This document shows, piece after piece, positions 37,203 to 48,560 of a DNA stretch of 64,000 nucleotides; positions within the stretch are counted from its first letter, which is position 1; every line of letters starts with the position of its first letter. The DNA is taken from NCBI RefSeq assembly GCF_949987535.1, contig NC_080081.1, positions 36,682,428 through 36,746,427 of the forward strand, read 5' to 3'. The DNA comes from Balaenoptera acutorostrata (taxonomy: Eukaryota > Chordata > Mammalia > Artiodactyla > Balaenopteridae). The notes under the pieces are model-generated. The model worked only from the letters and a program-made list of their open reading frames with translations. It made no database searches and was not told where the DNA came from. Both the position numbers and the translations under genes were made by a program.

Positions 37203-40200
37203 ATGTTCATAGGAACATACATATCAATAATTACCTTAAACGTGAATGGATTAAATGCTACAACCAAAAGACACAGGCTTGCTGAATGGATACAAAAACA
37301 AGACCCATATAGATGCTGTCTACAAGAGACCCACTTCAGACCTAGGGACACATACAGACTGAAAGTGAGGGGATGGAAAAAGATATTCCATGCAAATGGA
37401 AATCAAAAGAAAGCTGGAGTAGCAAAACTCATATCAGATAAAATAGACTTTAAAATAAAGAATGTTACAAGAGACAAGGAAGGACACTACATAATGATCA
37501 AGGGATCAATCCAAGAAGAAGATACAACAATTATAAATATATATGCACCCAACATGGGAGCACCTCAGTACATAAGGCAACTGCTAACAGCTATAAAAGA
37601 GGAAATCGACAGTAACACAATAATAGTGGGGGACTTTAACACCTCACTTACACCAATGGACAGATCATTCAAAATGAAAATAAATAAGGAAACAGAAGCT
37701 TTAAATGACACAATAGACCAGATAGATTTAATTGATATTTATAGGACATTCCATCCAAAACCAGCAGATTACACTTTCTTCTCAAGTGTGCATGGAGGAT
37801 TCTCCAGGATAGATCACATCTTGGGTCACAAATTAAGCCTCAGTAAATTTAAGAAAATTAAAATCATATCAAGCATATTTTCTGACCACAATGCTATGAG
37901 ATTAGAAATGAATTACAGGGGAAAAAACGTAAAAAACACAAACACATGGAGGCTAAACAATACTTTATTAAATAACCAAGAGATCACTGAAAAAATCAAA
38001 GAGGAAATCAAAAAATACCTAGAGACAAATGACAATGAAAACACGATGATCCATAACCTATGGAATGCAGCAAAAGTAGTTCTAAGAGGGAATTGTATAG
38101 CTATACAAGCATACCTCGAGAAACAAGAAAACTCTCAAATAAACAATCTAACCTTACACCTAAAGGAACTAGAGAAAGAAGAACAAACAAAACCCATGGT
38201 TAGCAGAAGGAAAGAAATCATAAATATCAGAGCAGAAATAAATGAAATAGAAACAAAGAAAACAATAGCAAAGATCAATAAATCTAAAAGCTGGTTCTTT
38301 GAGAAGATAAACAAAATTGATAAATCATTAGCCAGACTCATCAAGAAAAAGAGGGAGAGGACTCAAATCAATAAAATTAGAAATGAAAAAGGAGAAGTTA
38401 CAACAGACACCGCAGAAATACAAAGCCTCCTAAGAGACTACTACAAGCAACTCTATGCCAATAAAATGGACAACCTGGAAGAAATGGATAAATTCTTAGA
38501 AAGGTATAACCTTCAAAGACTGAACCAGGAAGAAATAGAAAATATGAACAGGTCAATCACAAGTAATGAAATTGAAACTGTGATTAAAAATCTTCCAACA
38601 AACAAAGTCCAGTACCAGATGGCTTCACAGGAGAATTGTATCTTTTAGAGAAGAGCTAACACCCATCCTTCTCAAACTCTTCCAAAAAATTGCAGAGGAA
38701 GGAACACTACCAAACTCATTCTATGAGGCCACCATCACCCTGATACCAAAACCAGACAAAGATACTACAAAAAAAAAAAAAAAAAAAAAAAAAATTACAG
38801 ACCAATAACACTGATGAATATAGATGCAAAAATCCTCCACAAAATACTAGCAAACAGAATCCAACAACACCTTAAAAGGATCATACACCATGATCAAGTG
38901 GGATTTATCCCAGGGATGCAAAGATTCTTCAATATACACAGATCAATCAATGTGATACACCATATTAACAAATTGAAGAATAAAAACCATATGATCAGGC
39001 TTCCCTGGTGGTGCAGTGGTTGAGAATCTGCCTGCCAATACAGGGGACATGGGTTCGAGCCCTGGTCTGGGAAGATCCCACTTGCCGCGGAGCAATTGGG
39101 CCCGTAAGCCACAACTACTGAGCCTGCGCGTCTGGAGCCTGTGCTTCACAACTAGAGAGGCCGCGATAGTGAGAGGCCTGCACACCGTGATGAAGAGTGG
39201 CCCCTGCTTGATGCAACTAGAGAAAGCCCTCGCACAGAAAAGAAGACCCAATGCAGCCAAAAATAAATAAATAAATAAATAAATTTTGAAAAAGGGACAT
39301 TTAATATCTATATTAAAAAAAAAAAAACAACCACATGATCATCTCAATAGATGCAGAAAGAGCTTTTGACAAAATTCAACACCCTTTTATGATAAAAACT
39401 CTCCAGAAAGTGGGCATAGAGGGAACCTACCTCAACATAATAAAGGCCATATATGACAAACCCACAGCAAACATCATTCTCAATGGTGAAAAACTGAAAG
39501 CATTTCCTCTAAGATCAGGAACAAGACAAGGATGTCCACTCTCACCACTATTATTCAACATAGTTTTGGAAGTCCCAGCCATGGCAATCAGAGAAGAAAA
39601 AGAAATAAAAGGAATACAAATTGGAAAAGAAGAAGTAAAACTGTCACTGTTTGCAGATGACATGATACTATACATAGAGAATTCTAAAAATGCCACCAGA
39701 AAACTACTAGAGCTAATCAGTGAATTTGGTAAAGTTGTAGGATACAAAATTAATGCACCGAAATCTCTTGCATTCCTATACAATAATGATGAAAAATCTT
39801 AAAGAGAAATTAAGGAAGCACTCCCATTTACCATTGCAACAAAAAGAATAAAATACCTAGGAATAAACCTACCTAGAGAGACAAAAGATCCGTATGCAGA
39901 AAACTATAAGACACTGATGAAAGAAATTAAAGATGATACCAACAGATGGAAAGATATACCATGTTCTTGGATTGGAAGAATCAGTATTGTGAAAATGACT
40001 ATACTACCCAAAGCAATCTACAGATTCAATGCAATCCCTATCAAATTACCAATGGCATTTTTTGTGGAACTAGGACAAAAAATCGTAAAATTTTTTTGGA
40101 GACACAAAAGATCCCGAATAGCCAAAGCAGTCTTGAGGGAAAAAAATGGAGCTGGAGGAATCAGACTCCCTCACTTCAGACTATACTACAAAGCTACAGT

Positions 40201-41375
40201 AATCAAGACAGTATGGTACTGCCACAAAAACAGAAATATTGATCAATGGAACAAGATAGAAAGCCCAGAGATAAACCCACACATCTATGGTCAGCTAATC
40301 TATGACAAAGGAGGCAAGGATATCCAATGGAGAAAAGACAGTCTCTTCAATAAGTGGTGTTGGGAAAACTGGACTGCTACAAGTAAAAAAATGAAATTAG
40401 AACACTCCCTAACACCATACTCATAAATAAACTGAAAATGGATTAGAGACCTAAATGTAAGACCGGACACTATAAAACTCTTAGAGGAAAACATAGGAAG
40501 AACACTCTTTGACATAAATCACAGCAAGATCTTTTTTGACCCACCTCCTAGAGTAATGGAAATAAAAACAAAAATAAACAAATGGGACCTAATGAAACTT
40601 CAAAGCTTTTGCACAGCAAAGGAAACCATAAGCAAGATGAAAAGACAACCCTCAGAATGGGAGAAAATATTTGCAAATGAAGCAACTGACAAAGGATTAA
40701 TCTCCAAAATACACAAGCAACTCATGCAGCTCAATATCAAAAAAACAAAGAACCTAATCCAAAATAGGCAGAAGACCTAAATAGACATTTCTCCAAAGAA
40801 GATATACAGATTGCCAACAGACACATGAAAGAATGCTCAACATCATTAATCATTAGAGAAATGCAAATCAAAACTACAATGAGATATCATCTCACACTGG
40901 TCAGAATGGCCATCATCAAAAAATCTAGAAACAATAAATGCTGGAGAGGGTGTGGAGAAAAGGGAACACTCTTGCATTGTTGGTGGGAATGTAAATTGGT
41001 ACAGCCACTATGGAGAACAATATGGAGGTTCCTTAAAATACTAAAAATAGAATTACCATATGATCCAGCAATCCCACTACTGGGCATATACCCAGAGAAC
41101 ACCATAATTCAAAAAGACACATGCACCCCAATGTTCATTGCAGAACTATTTACAATAGCCAGGTCATGGAAGCAACCTAGATGCCCATCAACAGAAGAAT
41201 AGATAAAGAAGTTGTGGTATATATATACAATGAAATATTACTCAGCCATAAAAAAGGAACGAAATTGGGTCATTTGTTGAGACAAGGATGGATCTAGAGA
41301 CTGTCATACAGAGTGAAGTAAGTCAGAAAGAGAAAAACAAATATCGTATGTTAACGCACATATATGGAACCTACA
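37203..41375 (+). pseudogene. L1 ORF2, inactivated and split by a CHR SINE
   Basis: The first 481 residues (37203-38648) are open and cover the endonuclease, with [37 protein letters not shown] and catalytic [10 protein letters not shown], then the start of the linker. A frameshift near 38590 follows. A 26-base A-run (38769-38794) replaces a short Lys-rich stretch before NYRPIS. The SINE interrupts the reverse transcriptase at 38998. After it, 39335-39802 keeps [10 protein letters not shown] before a stop, and 39917-40426 and 40825-41202 carry later parts. The 3' limit is approximate. Confidence 0.88.
38998..39328 (+). mobile_element. CHR-type SINE nested in L1 ORF2
   Basis: GGCTTCCCTGGTGGTGCAGT head, (AAAT)n and A-rich tail. 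TSD AACCATATGATCA at 38985-38997 and AACCACATGATCA at 39329-39341 (12 of 13 bases identical). Removing it restores continuous L1 ORF2 homology, so it inserted after the L1. No ~24-bp internal duplication. Confidence 0.94.
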
Positions 41376-41554
41376 AAAATGGTACAGTTTGCAGGGCAGA
41401 AGTTGAGACACAGATGTAGAGAACAAAAGTATGGACACCAAGGGGGGAAAGCCATGGGGTGGTGGGGATGGTGGTGTGATGAATTGGGCGATTGGAATTG
41501 ACCTTTATACCCTGATGTGTATAAAATTGATGACTAACAGTAACCTGCTGTATT

Positions 41555-41560
<6 letters not shown>

Positions 41561-41595
<35 letters not shown>
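41561..41595. repeat. (TA)n microsatellite at the L1 3' tail
   Basis: Perfect TA repeat of about 17 units immediately before the right TSD, probably grown from the L1 tail. Confidence 0.9.
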
Positions 41596-41602
<7 letters not shown>

Positions 41603-41610
41603 TTTATAAC

Positions 41611-43144
41611 AACTTTATTTTAGTACAATAAACATTAATTTTAAACCTCTTAATTACTTTAAGATTTTATATCCATATCTTATCATTATTTATATTTTTA
41701 GGACTCTCAAGGGACCATCAGCAAACCCACACAACATCCCTTTGAAAATTTTCAGGATTCCAGGCCACTAGAGAAAGTTCTGGTATTTGCTGGATAATGC
41801 CTGTCACCTTCCCTTCACATACCCCATAAATGGACAATATCGTCTGGTTATTTCATTTACTACTGGCACCATAAAATGGTCAAGCATTAGAATAAATAAG
41901 CAAATATATTAAAATATATAATAATGTATATTTGAAAAATTTCCCGATCTAGCTAGAATTGGAAATAATGGAAATAGGTTAGAGAGTATTTGCCAGATTC
42001 ATGTCTTAATAGTTATACAGAGAACAAACCCATGCATGCTTGCAGGTATGTGTGTGTGTTTGTGTTTTAAATAAATTTGACTTTGTCATTTAACATTGTT
42101 ATTTTGTTTTTTTTTATTTGATTTGAAAAAACAATATGTGTGCTTCAAGACATAGAAAGAAAAATTTAATTCCGTTTCCCCTAGCCTGGCTAAAATCACC
42201 CTTTCATGTCTTCCTTGGTACATTGTTGTAGTGCTGTCTTGCTTCATCTACCTGCAGCTGTAAAGAAACAAAGATAGTGTGTCATTTACTGTCATATCTC
42301 CAAAAACTGACATAGTTGCTGGCATGGGGTGAGAGATATGTGAATGTTTCTTAAATAAATTTACTGTGAATTATTTTTGCAATTCAGTTTACTCTGTTGT
42401 GCGTGGATTTAGTTTATTTGCATATAATAGATATATAAGATGCTTAGAATGAGTTTCAGGGAAGCCTGGTGAGATATTTAAATCTTCAGTTGCTGTTTAA
42501 TAATTGGTTTCATGCCAACCTTTTTAGGTTATCATACTAGGGCTGAAAGGTATAACCCTGGAGAGAGAACAGGACAGATTGTTTAAAATATCTATTAAAT
42601 AAGATAAAACTGGACCAAGGGGGAAAGGAGAAGAGGTCTCAAATATTTAAAATGTATTTTTGTAGAATATATCAAATGCTTAAAATAGAATGATAAATGC
42701 TGGGGTAAGGGGAATACTTAACACTATGATAGAACTTAAGTGTGTTGGGTAGAGAAATCTTCTTTCAGGAAATGATATGTAAAGTGAAGCATAGAAAATG
42801 AGTAATAGTTAAACAGATGAAAATATGGGGAGTGGTTTGGTTTAAGGAAGATAATTTTTAAAGAGCCAGGAAAGAGAACACATGGCATGTTTCATTCGTC
42901 AATAAATAAAGCGGTGAGCAGTAAGTTTGGAGAGAGAAATTGTGTCTATATCATATAGGACCAGAAACCATGTTATAGAATCTTGACTTTGTCATAAACC
43001 TAAAGAAGATCTAATGAAAGATTTTAGACAGGGAAAGTAAATAATCAGAATTGTGCTTTAAAATGATTGCACTTGATGAGAAGTGAAAAACGATTAGGAG
43101 AAAGCAAGATCAGAGTCGGAAATTTATTAGGACATATTTTACTA
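41611..43144. other. Intron, unassigned
   Basis: A/T-rich. 42240-42360 faintly resembles an L2 or MIR tail (TAGTTGCTGGCATGGGGTGA) but I would not call it. I see no exon. Confidence 0.4.
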
Positions 43145-43660
43145 ATCCACTGTAGGGGTGGAAAATTTTTCCTCCTTTCCTTCTTGTTTCTTCAGCTAAT
43201 GAAACAATTAAATTGACATAAAACAGATTAATGGGAGAAAAACAAATTTAATTTTGTACATATGGAAACCCCATAAATATATGAGACTCAAAGAAGTGAC
43301 CAAAGCAGGAAGCTTTGATTCTTTTTAGACAAAGAAACAATAAATTCATGAAGAACTGAGTAGACAAAGTGGTTTGGGATTGAGGTAGTAAATTGGTGAA
43401 GAAGTTACAAGATTTGTTTACACAACCTTCTTGGCCCTAAATTTCCTATGTCTGGTGATAAATATGCCTCTACCCTCCTGGTAGAGAGAGGGTACCATTT
43501 CACATGGGAGAATTATCTCCTGCTTTAAGGGATCAAAGGAGGGTCAGAGTGTCCCTCCTGTGTCCGGCATCTCTCAAGTATCTTTAGTTCAAAATAATCA
43601 ATATGCCAAAGTGGCATATCCTAGAGTGGCATATTCTGCTCCCCTTCACACTTAAGGTGA
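43145..43660 (-). mobile_element. Solo LTR-like element, minus strand (same family as 61545-62075)
   Basis: Its reverse complement shares blocks with the plus-strand copy near 61.6 kb, in the same order: AAGATATGCCAC-like, TTTGGCATATTGATTATTTT, TTTCTCCCATTAATCTG and a final TTTTCCACCCCTAC. The shared order shows that the two are copies of one LTR-type family. No internal region adjoins. Confidence 0.6.
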
Positions 43661-45508
43661 AAATGTAACCTGAACTAGGTTGAAGACAGTAAGAATGGGT
43701 ATAATTAAGTTGGTTGGAGAGATACTTATAGGACTTGATGGTTATTTACCTGCAAGGTTGAGGGAGGTAAAACTAAGGGTCATGGATGTGCTCTAGGCTC
43801 CTGTCTTGAGCAACTGGGTAGAAAGTGGTGGCATTCACTGGTAAAAGAAGTACAGGAGGAATAGTAAACTCGGGGGAAAAAAGCAGACATTCATTTTTAC
43901 ACACACATATAAGCACATATAGAGATATAGATGCAAATGTAGATACAGACATAAAGTGAAAGTATGTACATTGTACTTCACCTAGAAACTATGCATAGTA
44001 TTTTTCAGTATTGAATGAACATCAGAGAGTATTTGGGAAACTTCAAAAATACATCTACCCAATACTCATCCCATTCCTATTGAATGGTGGGCCTTGAGTA
44101 CTTATAATTTGTAAAAGTCCCTTAGATGACTCTGATGTGAAACAACGCTTCAAAATCATTGGAAACTAAAAGAGAGACAATGGAAACTGTGTGCAGTTTG
44201 GAGTCAGAAATATTTCAGATTGTAGACATTGATGTTACCAGATTTACATATTGTCTCTTGACACTCCATTCACATGCCTGTCATATAGAGATGACAACAT
44301 ATGATGGGATTATAAAGGTGACAGTGATCTATAAAAATTATTCTTAACACACAATATGCTGTCAATATATCACATGCCCCTTTTCACTTCTCATTTTGAG
44401 CAAATATCTATGAAAAAGACAAGAGATGTTATATTAGCTTTTTAAAAAATAGGGTATTAAATGAAAGGAATAAAAAAAAGTCATATGGGAAGGTTTTTTG
44501 GTTTTGTTTCTGTTTTTATTTTTAACCTGCAAGGGGGATGGCAGGTTACAATAAGCACAGTTAAAAGAACTAGTAGATAATTAGATAATGGTGGTAATTT
44601 TCATATTTAGAGAGTGAGACCATGTCCTTTCTCAATCAATAAGATAATGTATGTGATCTGAGGTTATTTTGTTCATAGTGATTTTATTTGTTACATTTTA
44701 TTCCTTTCTCTTTGTAATAATATCCTGTAATTTCTCATCTACCTAATATTTTTATGTGCATAAATTATTCTTAGAAAACTGTAATAAAAATCATTGATAT
44801 GAAAAAGTTCAAATTACTAAAATCTTAGTTTACCTCTACGGAATAAATTTTCATTACAAACTTTGTAAAAATTATTGTTTTTTAATATACTTCTAGCCAA
44901 TTTCATATTCAGGATTATTTTTAAAATTTCAGTTCTCATTTCAATGACAAGCATAATGTAGCCTTTTAAAGAAATAGGCCCTGTAACAATTGTAATTATG
45001 GCCTATTAATGACAAAATATTGAAGCTATATCACTATATGTCTCTGTTTATAATGAATGAATAACACATTTAATTCAGTATAATATCTTGGGAAATAACT
45101 TCACAATGACTTCAATAGTGAAATAGCTATTTCATCTAAAATATACTCCAATCTGTCACTATGAAATATCACAAATGTGTCCATGCAAGCTCTAGAATAA
45201 ATCTTTGCTGGAAACTTTTCTAAAACAGCTTCATTTCACTAAAAATCATTAAAGAATTTATTACTTTCATTAAAAGTTCTGTAAATGATTGCAGGTTTAA
45301 AAAATTTCAATATACATATTATTGTTTTATGTAAATGTCATTTTCATTGTTTCCATTTATATTGTGCTACTTGTGGATAAATTGGGAAAAGATAAACACA
45401 TTTATTAATGATTTTCATGCATATGAATGAGTGGTTTAAATACATTATAATTTGTATATTTTAAGACAGTAAAATTTGTCTTAAATTGTGTTTCATCTTT
45501 TTCAACAG
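43661..45508. other. Intron preceding the last coding exon
   Basis: Unassigned A/T-rich sequence. A weak MIR-like stretch may be present at 44195-44345 (TTTGGAGTCAGAAATATTTC). The interval ends with the acceptor TTCATCTTTTTCAACAG of the final exon. Confidence 0.4.
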
Positions 45509-45568
45509 ATGGCTTCCTTGAATATTGGGAGAGCAGGTGCCTGTGTAGTAGTCATCAAGCAACCTTGA
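45509..45568 (+). CDS. KLHL1: KLHL1 terminal coding segment and stop codon; probable exon 11
   Basis: The last coding exon contributes only 19 codons and a TGA stop: MASLNIGRAGACVVVIKQP. It follows a good acceptor (CTTTTTCAACAG) in phase 0, so its first codon ATG is an internal Met after Gln, not a start. It supplies the last strands of kelch repeat 6, closing the propeller. The tail ACVVVIKQP fits KLHL1; from memory KLHL4 and KLHL5 end in a different ACVVTVKL-like tail, which is the main reason for choosing KLHL1. The three joins give 202 residues in the window, or residues ~547-748 if the protein has the human length of 748. Confidence 0.93.
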   Translation: MASLNIGRAGACVVVIKQP

Positions 45569-46640
45569 TTTATTTTTATTTGGATATATTTTAATTGCTG
45601 GAGTGGTTATTTTTATATCAGAGGGCAAGAATGAGAACTTCCTGAGATGAAAATTCTTCAAGAACAAAGATTTTGGTAGATTTACCTACAGATGTCAAAA
45701 GAAGTAGAAGATCAAACAGAATTATGGGAAACAAGAAAACAAACTGCTCTGGGAACACTATCTGGTCATGTATTAGTTCAGAAATGGTAATTGGTAATTT
45801 GTTTTGTATTGTAGCATACAGTAACTAGAGTTACCAAAGGCTTGTTTTTCTTGAGCAATTAAAAGGAGAAACCGAGATTTGTGACATGGATAATTTCATG
45901 ACCACAGTTCATTCAATTGTTTTATAATCTGTGGCGATACCAAGAGGTTGCCAAGAGTAGAAGACATGATATTTCATCTGACAGAATTCGATCAATTTAC
46001 TATTTTCCTACTTAGATGTGATCATACCAGGAGGTGGAATGATGTTTATTAAAACAAACATGCTTCTTCCTAATTTTCCTAAACTACGAACTAGAGAAAC
46101 AGATTCATGCTTGTCTCTTGCATTCAGAAAACAAATCAAAGCTGCATATATCATCTGAGAGGATGGTTGGATTTTATTGCAACTGTATTAGCAATTTGAA
46201 GCTGGAAAACACAAAGGATCATTTTCATTAAGCTTACCACATTGCTTTGCTTTTTGACCACACTGAGCCAAAGAATCAGTACAATTATAGGCTTTTGCCT
46301 TATGATGAGTTCAGTGTAAGCATGAAAGTTAGTTATTCTGAATGTTATATATATATATCCATTGCATGTTGAAGTCCTTTAGAATTTTGTTCATAAAGAA
46401 TCTTAGAAACTTGAGAGAGAAATCTATGATCCATTCATTTGGAGTGTTAATCATCATTTTTAGAAGGAAGGCAGACTTCAGATTCTCATTCCCAACTTTT
46501 CAAACTTGCTACATTGATATGCACATTATTTTATGCCAATGTTTGTAATTGTTTAAAGCATATAGTAGAAACATTACACAATGTCCTTAATAGTCCATGT
46601 AAATTTTAAATATAATTAATAAATAATAGAAAATTTACTT
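45569..46640 (+). other. KLHL1: KLHL1 3' untranslated region
   Basis: About 1.07 kb of A/T-rich sequence follows the stop, and I could recognise no interspersed repeat in it. Together with the two polyadenylation signals at its end, this supports a genuine 3' UTR. The next transposon, a CHR SINE, starts at 46769, just beyond the likely cleavage region. Short ORFs in the interval look incidental. The exact 3' end is inferred from the first AATAAA. Confidence 0.75.
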
Positions 46641-46666
46641 TTATCAGTGTATCTTTTTTCAATAAA
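46618..46666 (+). terminator. KLHL1: Polyadenylation signals of KLHL1
   Basis: AATAAA occurs at 46618-46623 and again at 46661-46666. The first is followed at ~20-40 bases by a T/GT-rich stretch (46641-46660, CAGTGTATCTTTTTTC), the arrangement expected around a cleavage site near 46640. The second could be an alternative site ~45 bases further on. Which is used cannot be told from sequence alone. Confidence 0.65.
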
Positions 46667-46768
46667 TTTTAATTCAGAACTGAGTAAAAAATTGACAAGA
46701 AGTAGGCGTTTTATTGCTCGACTTTTCAAAAATCAAGAAGTATATATTTTCATCAAAACACAAGTTTA

Positions 46769-47058
46769 GGGCTTCCCTGGTGGCGCAGTGGTTGAGAATC
46801 TGCCTGCTAATGCAGGGGACACGGGTTCAAGCCCTGATCTGGGAAGATCCCACATGCCACGGAGGAGCTGGGCCCGTGAGCCACAGCTGCTGAGCCTGCG
46901 CGTCTGGAGCCTGTGCCCCGCAATGGTAGGGGCCGCGATAGTGAAAGGCCCGCGCACCGCGATGAAGAGCGGTCCCCGCACCGCGATGAAGAGTGGCCCC
47001 CACTTGCCGCAACTAGAGAAAGCCCTCGCACGAACCGAAGACCCAGCACAGCCAAAAA

Positions 47059-47089
<31 letters not shown>

Positions 47090-47102
47090 AACTTAAAAAA
47101 AA
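46769..47102 (+). mobile_element. CHR-type SINE with internal tandem duplication, downstream of KLHL1
   Basis: GGGCTTCCCTGGTGGCGCAG head, tandem duplicate of GCACCGCGATGAAGAGYGG in the body (about 46955-47000), then TAAA tail. A perfect 14-bp TSD, AAAACACAAGTTTA, lies at 46755-46768 and 47103-47116. It starts ~100 bp beyond the second polyadenylation signal. Confidence 0.95.
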
Positions 47103-47116
47103 AAAACACAAGTTTA

Positions 47117-48430
47117 TTTCTTCCTAAATACTATGCTGACACCAAATGCAATCTTTAATTATTGTTTTCTTTTGTAGTCACTCACTTGAGACAGCTAACA
47201 ATAGTGCTTAGAAAACGCCCATCCCATAACGAAAGTGCTGATAATCATGCAGGGCCTAGAAAAGTCAAGAAAATCCCTCTTTTTGAGTCACTGTAAAACA
47301 TGGAATTAAGTTTTATTACTGGGTAGTGGAAAAATATTTGAAATTAATAACCAAGGAAAATATTGATACTTTATGTCAAGGAAATATTAGGAAATCTAAA
47401 ATTTCCCAACATGTATATGTGATCAGATTTATTAGTCGCATTTCAGAAAAATGATATATTAAGGAAGTATCAGTGTTTTTTTAATCATAATTAAAAGATA
47501 CATAGCATGAAATTTATCATTTTAGCCATTTCTAATTGTACAGTTTAGAATTGTTAAGTATATTTAACTTCTTGGTCCACATATTTTCTTCAATGCATAG
47601 AACATACAGATAATATTAGCTAACTGAGGTGGACAATTTATTTTTGAAATGTTAAAGAATAGAGGGGAAGATAAAATGGTATATATCAATTTTTTAATCA
47701 GTAAAGCTTTGTGGTGGTCATATTTAAAACTTGGTTAATAAATTTATCAATATTTTTACAAATTTTTGTTTTTTTCCTGAAAGGGAATTTCCCCCAAATT
47801 TGCTGCATTCAACCAATTATTTTCTATATGTGTATTGTATTAGCCTGCTGCCTCTTATATTTCATACCATGAGTGTACACACCCAATTTACCATACGAGG
47901 ACATTGAAGAGCAGTTTGGGCAATAAACTCTAAGCTTATATGAGATAGGAAGAAGGGATATTATCATGCCATTTACTGAAAAGTATATTGTCCACCAAGG
48001 TCACATGAGTTCCAGGACTTACCATCTACCCTGCCATGACTCCAATCCAGGATTCTTGAAACTTTGTCAACTGCTAAGGTGTTAAGGAAGTATCAATGAT
48101 TTTTAAGTGTAGTTAAAAGATGCATAGCATGAAATTTATGCAGGTCCTTATTCAGTTATGCTAAAGACTGCCTTTTGGGGTGAAATTTCTGCTAAAGACA
48201 GCATTTACTATTTGGCTGTTTAATTAATAAGGCATACTTAAATAAAAGAAGTATAGAAAATACCATCAACGAGGATAGTTTTTCTAAGATACTGTTCAGG
48301 TTTTTTATTGCATTGATATCTCCAGAATATAACTTATTTTTATAAATACCTCTATATAATCTTAGAATAATCTGCAAATATTTTCAATGTTAAAGATGAC
48401 TATTAATGATAATAGGAATATATAATATAC
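47117..48430. other. Downstream flank, no identifiable feature
   Basis: A/T-rich sequence just beyond KLHL1. I see no gene, RNA or confident repeat. Confidence 0.45.
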
Positions 48431-48560
48431 AATTGTCCCTCCATATCCATGGGGATTTGTTTCCAGGACCTGCCCTGGATACCAAAGTCTGTAGATGCTC
48501 AAGTCCCATAGTCAGTGCTTCACATCTGTGTGTTCCACCAACCTCAGACTGTGTAGTACT
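48431..48560. mobile_element. Tigger-type DNA transposon fragment
   Basis: CAATTGTCCCTCCATATCCA followed by GGATACCAAAGTCTGTAGAT and GCTCAAGTCCCATAGTCAGT resembles one terminus of a Tigger-family element. The opposite inverted repeat was not found, so it is a partial copy with an uncertain right end. Confidence 0.6.

Larger units (their letters stand above)
36145..41595 (+). mobile_element. L1 LINE truncated in the 5' UTR, plus strand, with nested SINE
   Basis: It begins about 55 bases before the ORF1 start, so almost all of the 5' UTR is missing. It continues through ORF1, ORF2 and a 3' UTR, and ends in a tail that has become a (TA)n run (41561-41595). A perfect 15-bp TSD brackets it. A CHR SINE (38998-39328) interrupts ORF2. 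It is in sense orientation with KLHL1 and belongs to the same broad L1 group as the copy at the left edge. Confidence 0.94.

Noticed and set aside
45509..45511. ATG at the start of the last coding exon as a translation start
   Set aside because: It follows an acceptor site in phase 0 and is an internal Met of kelch repeat 6.
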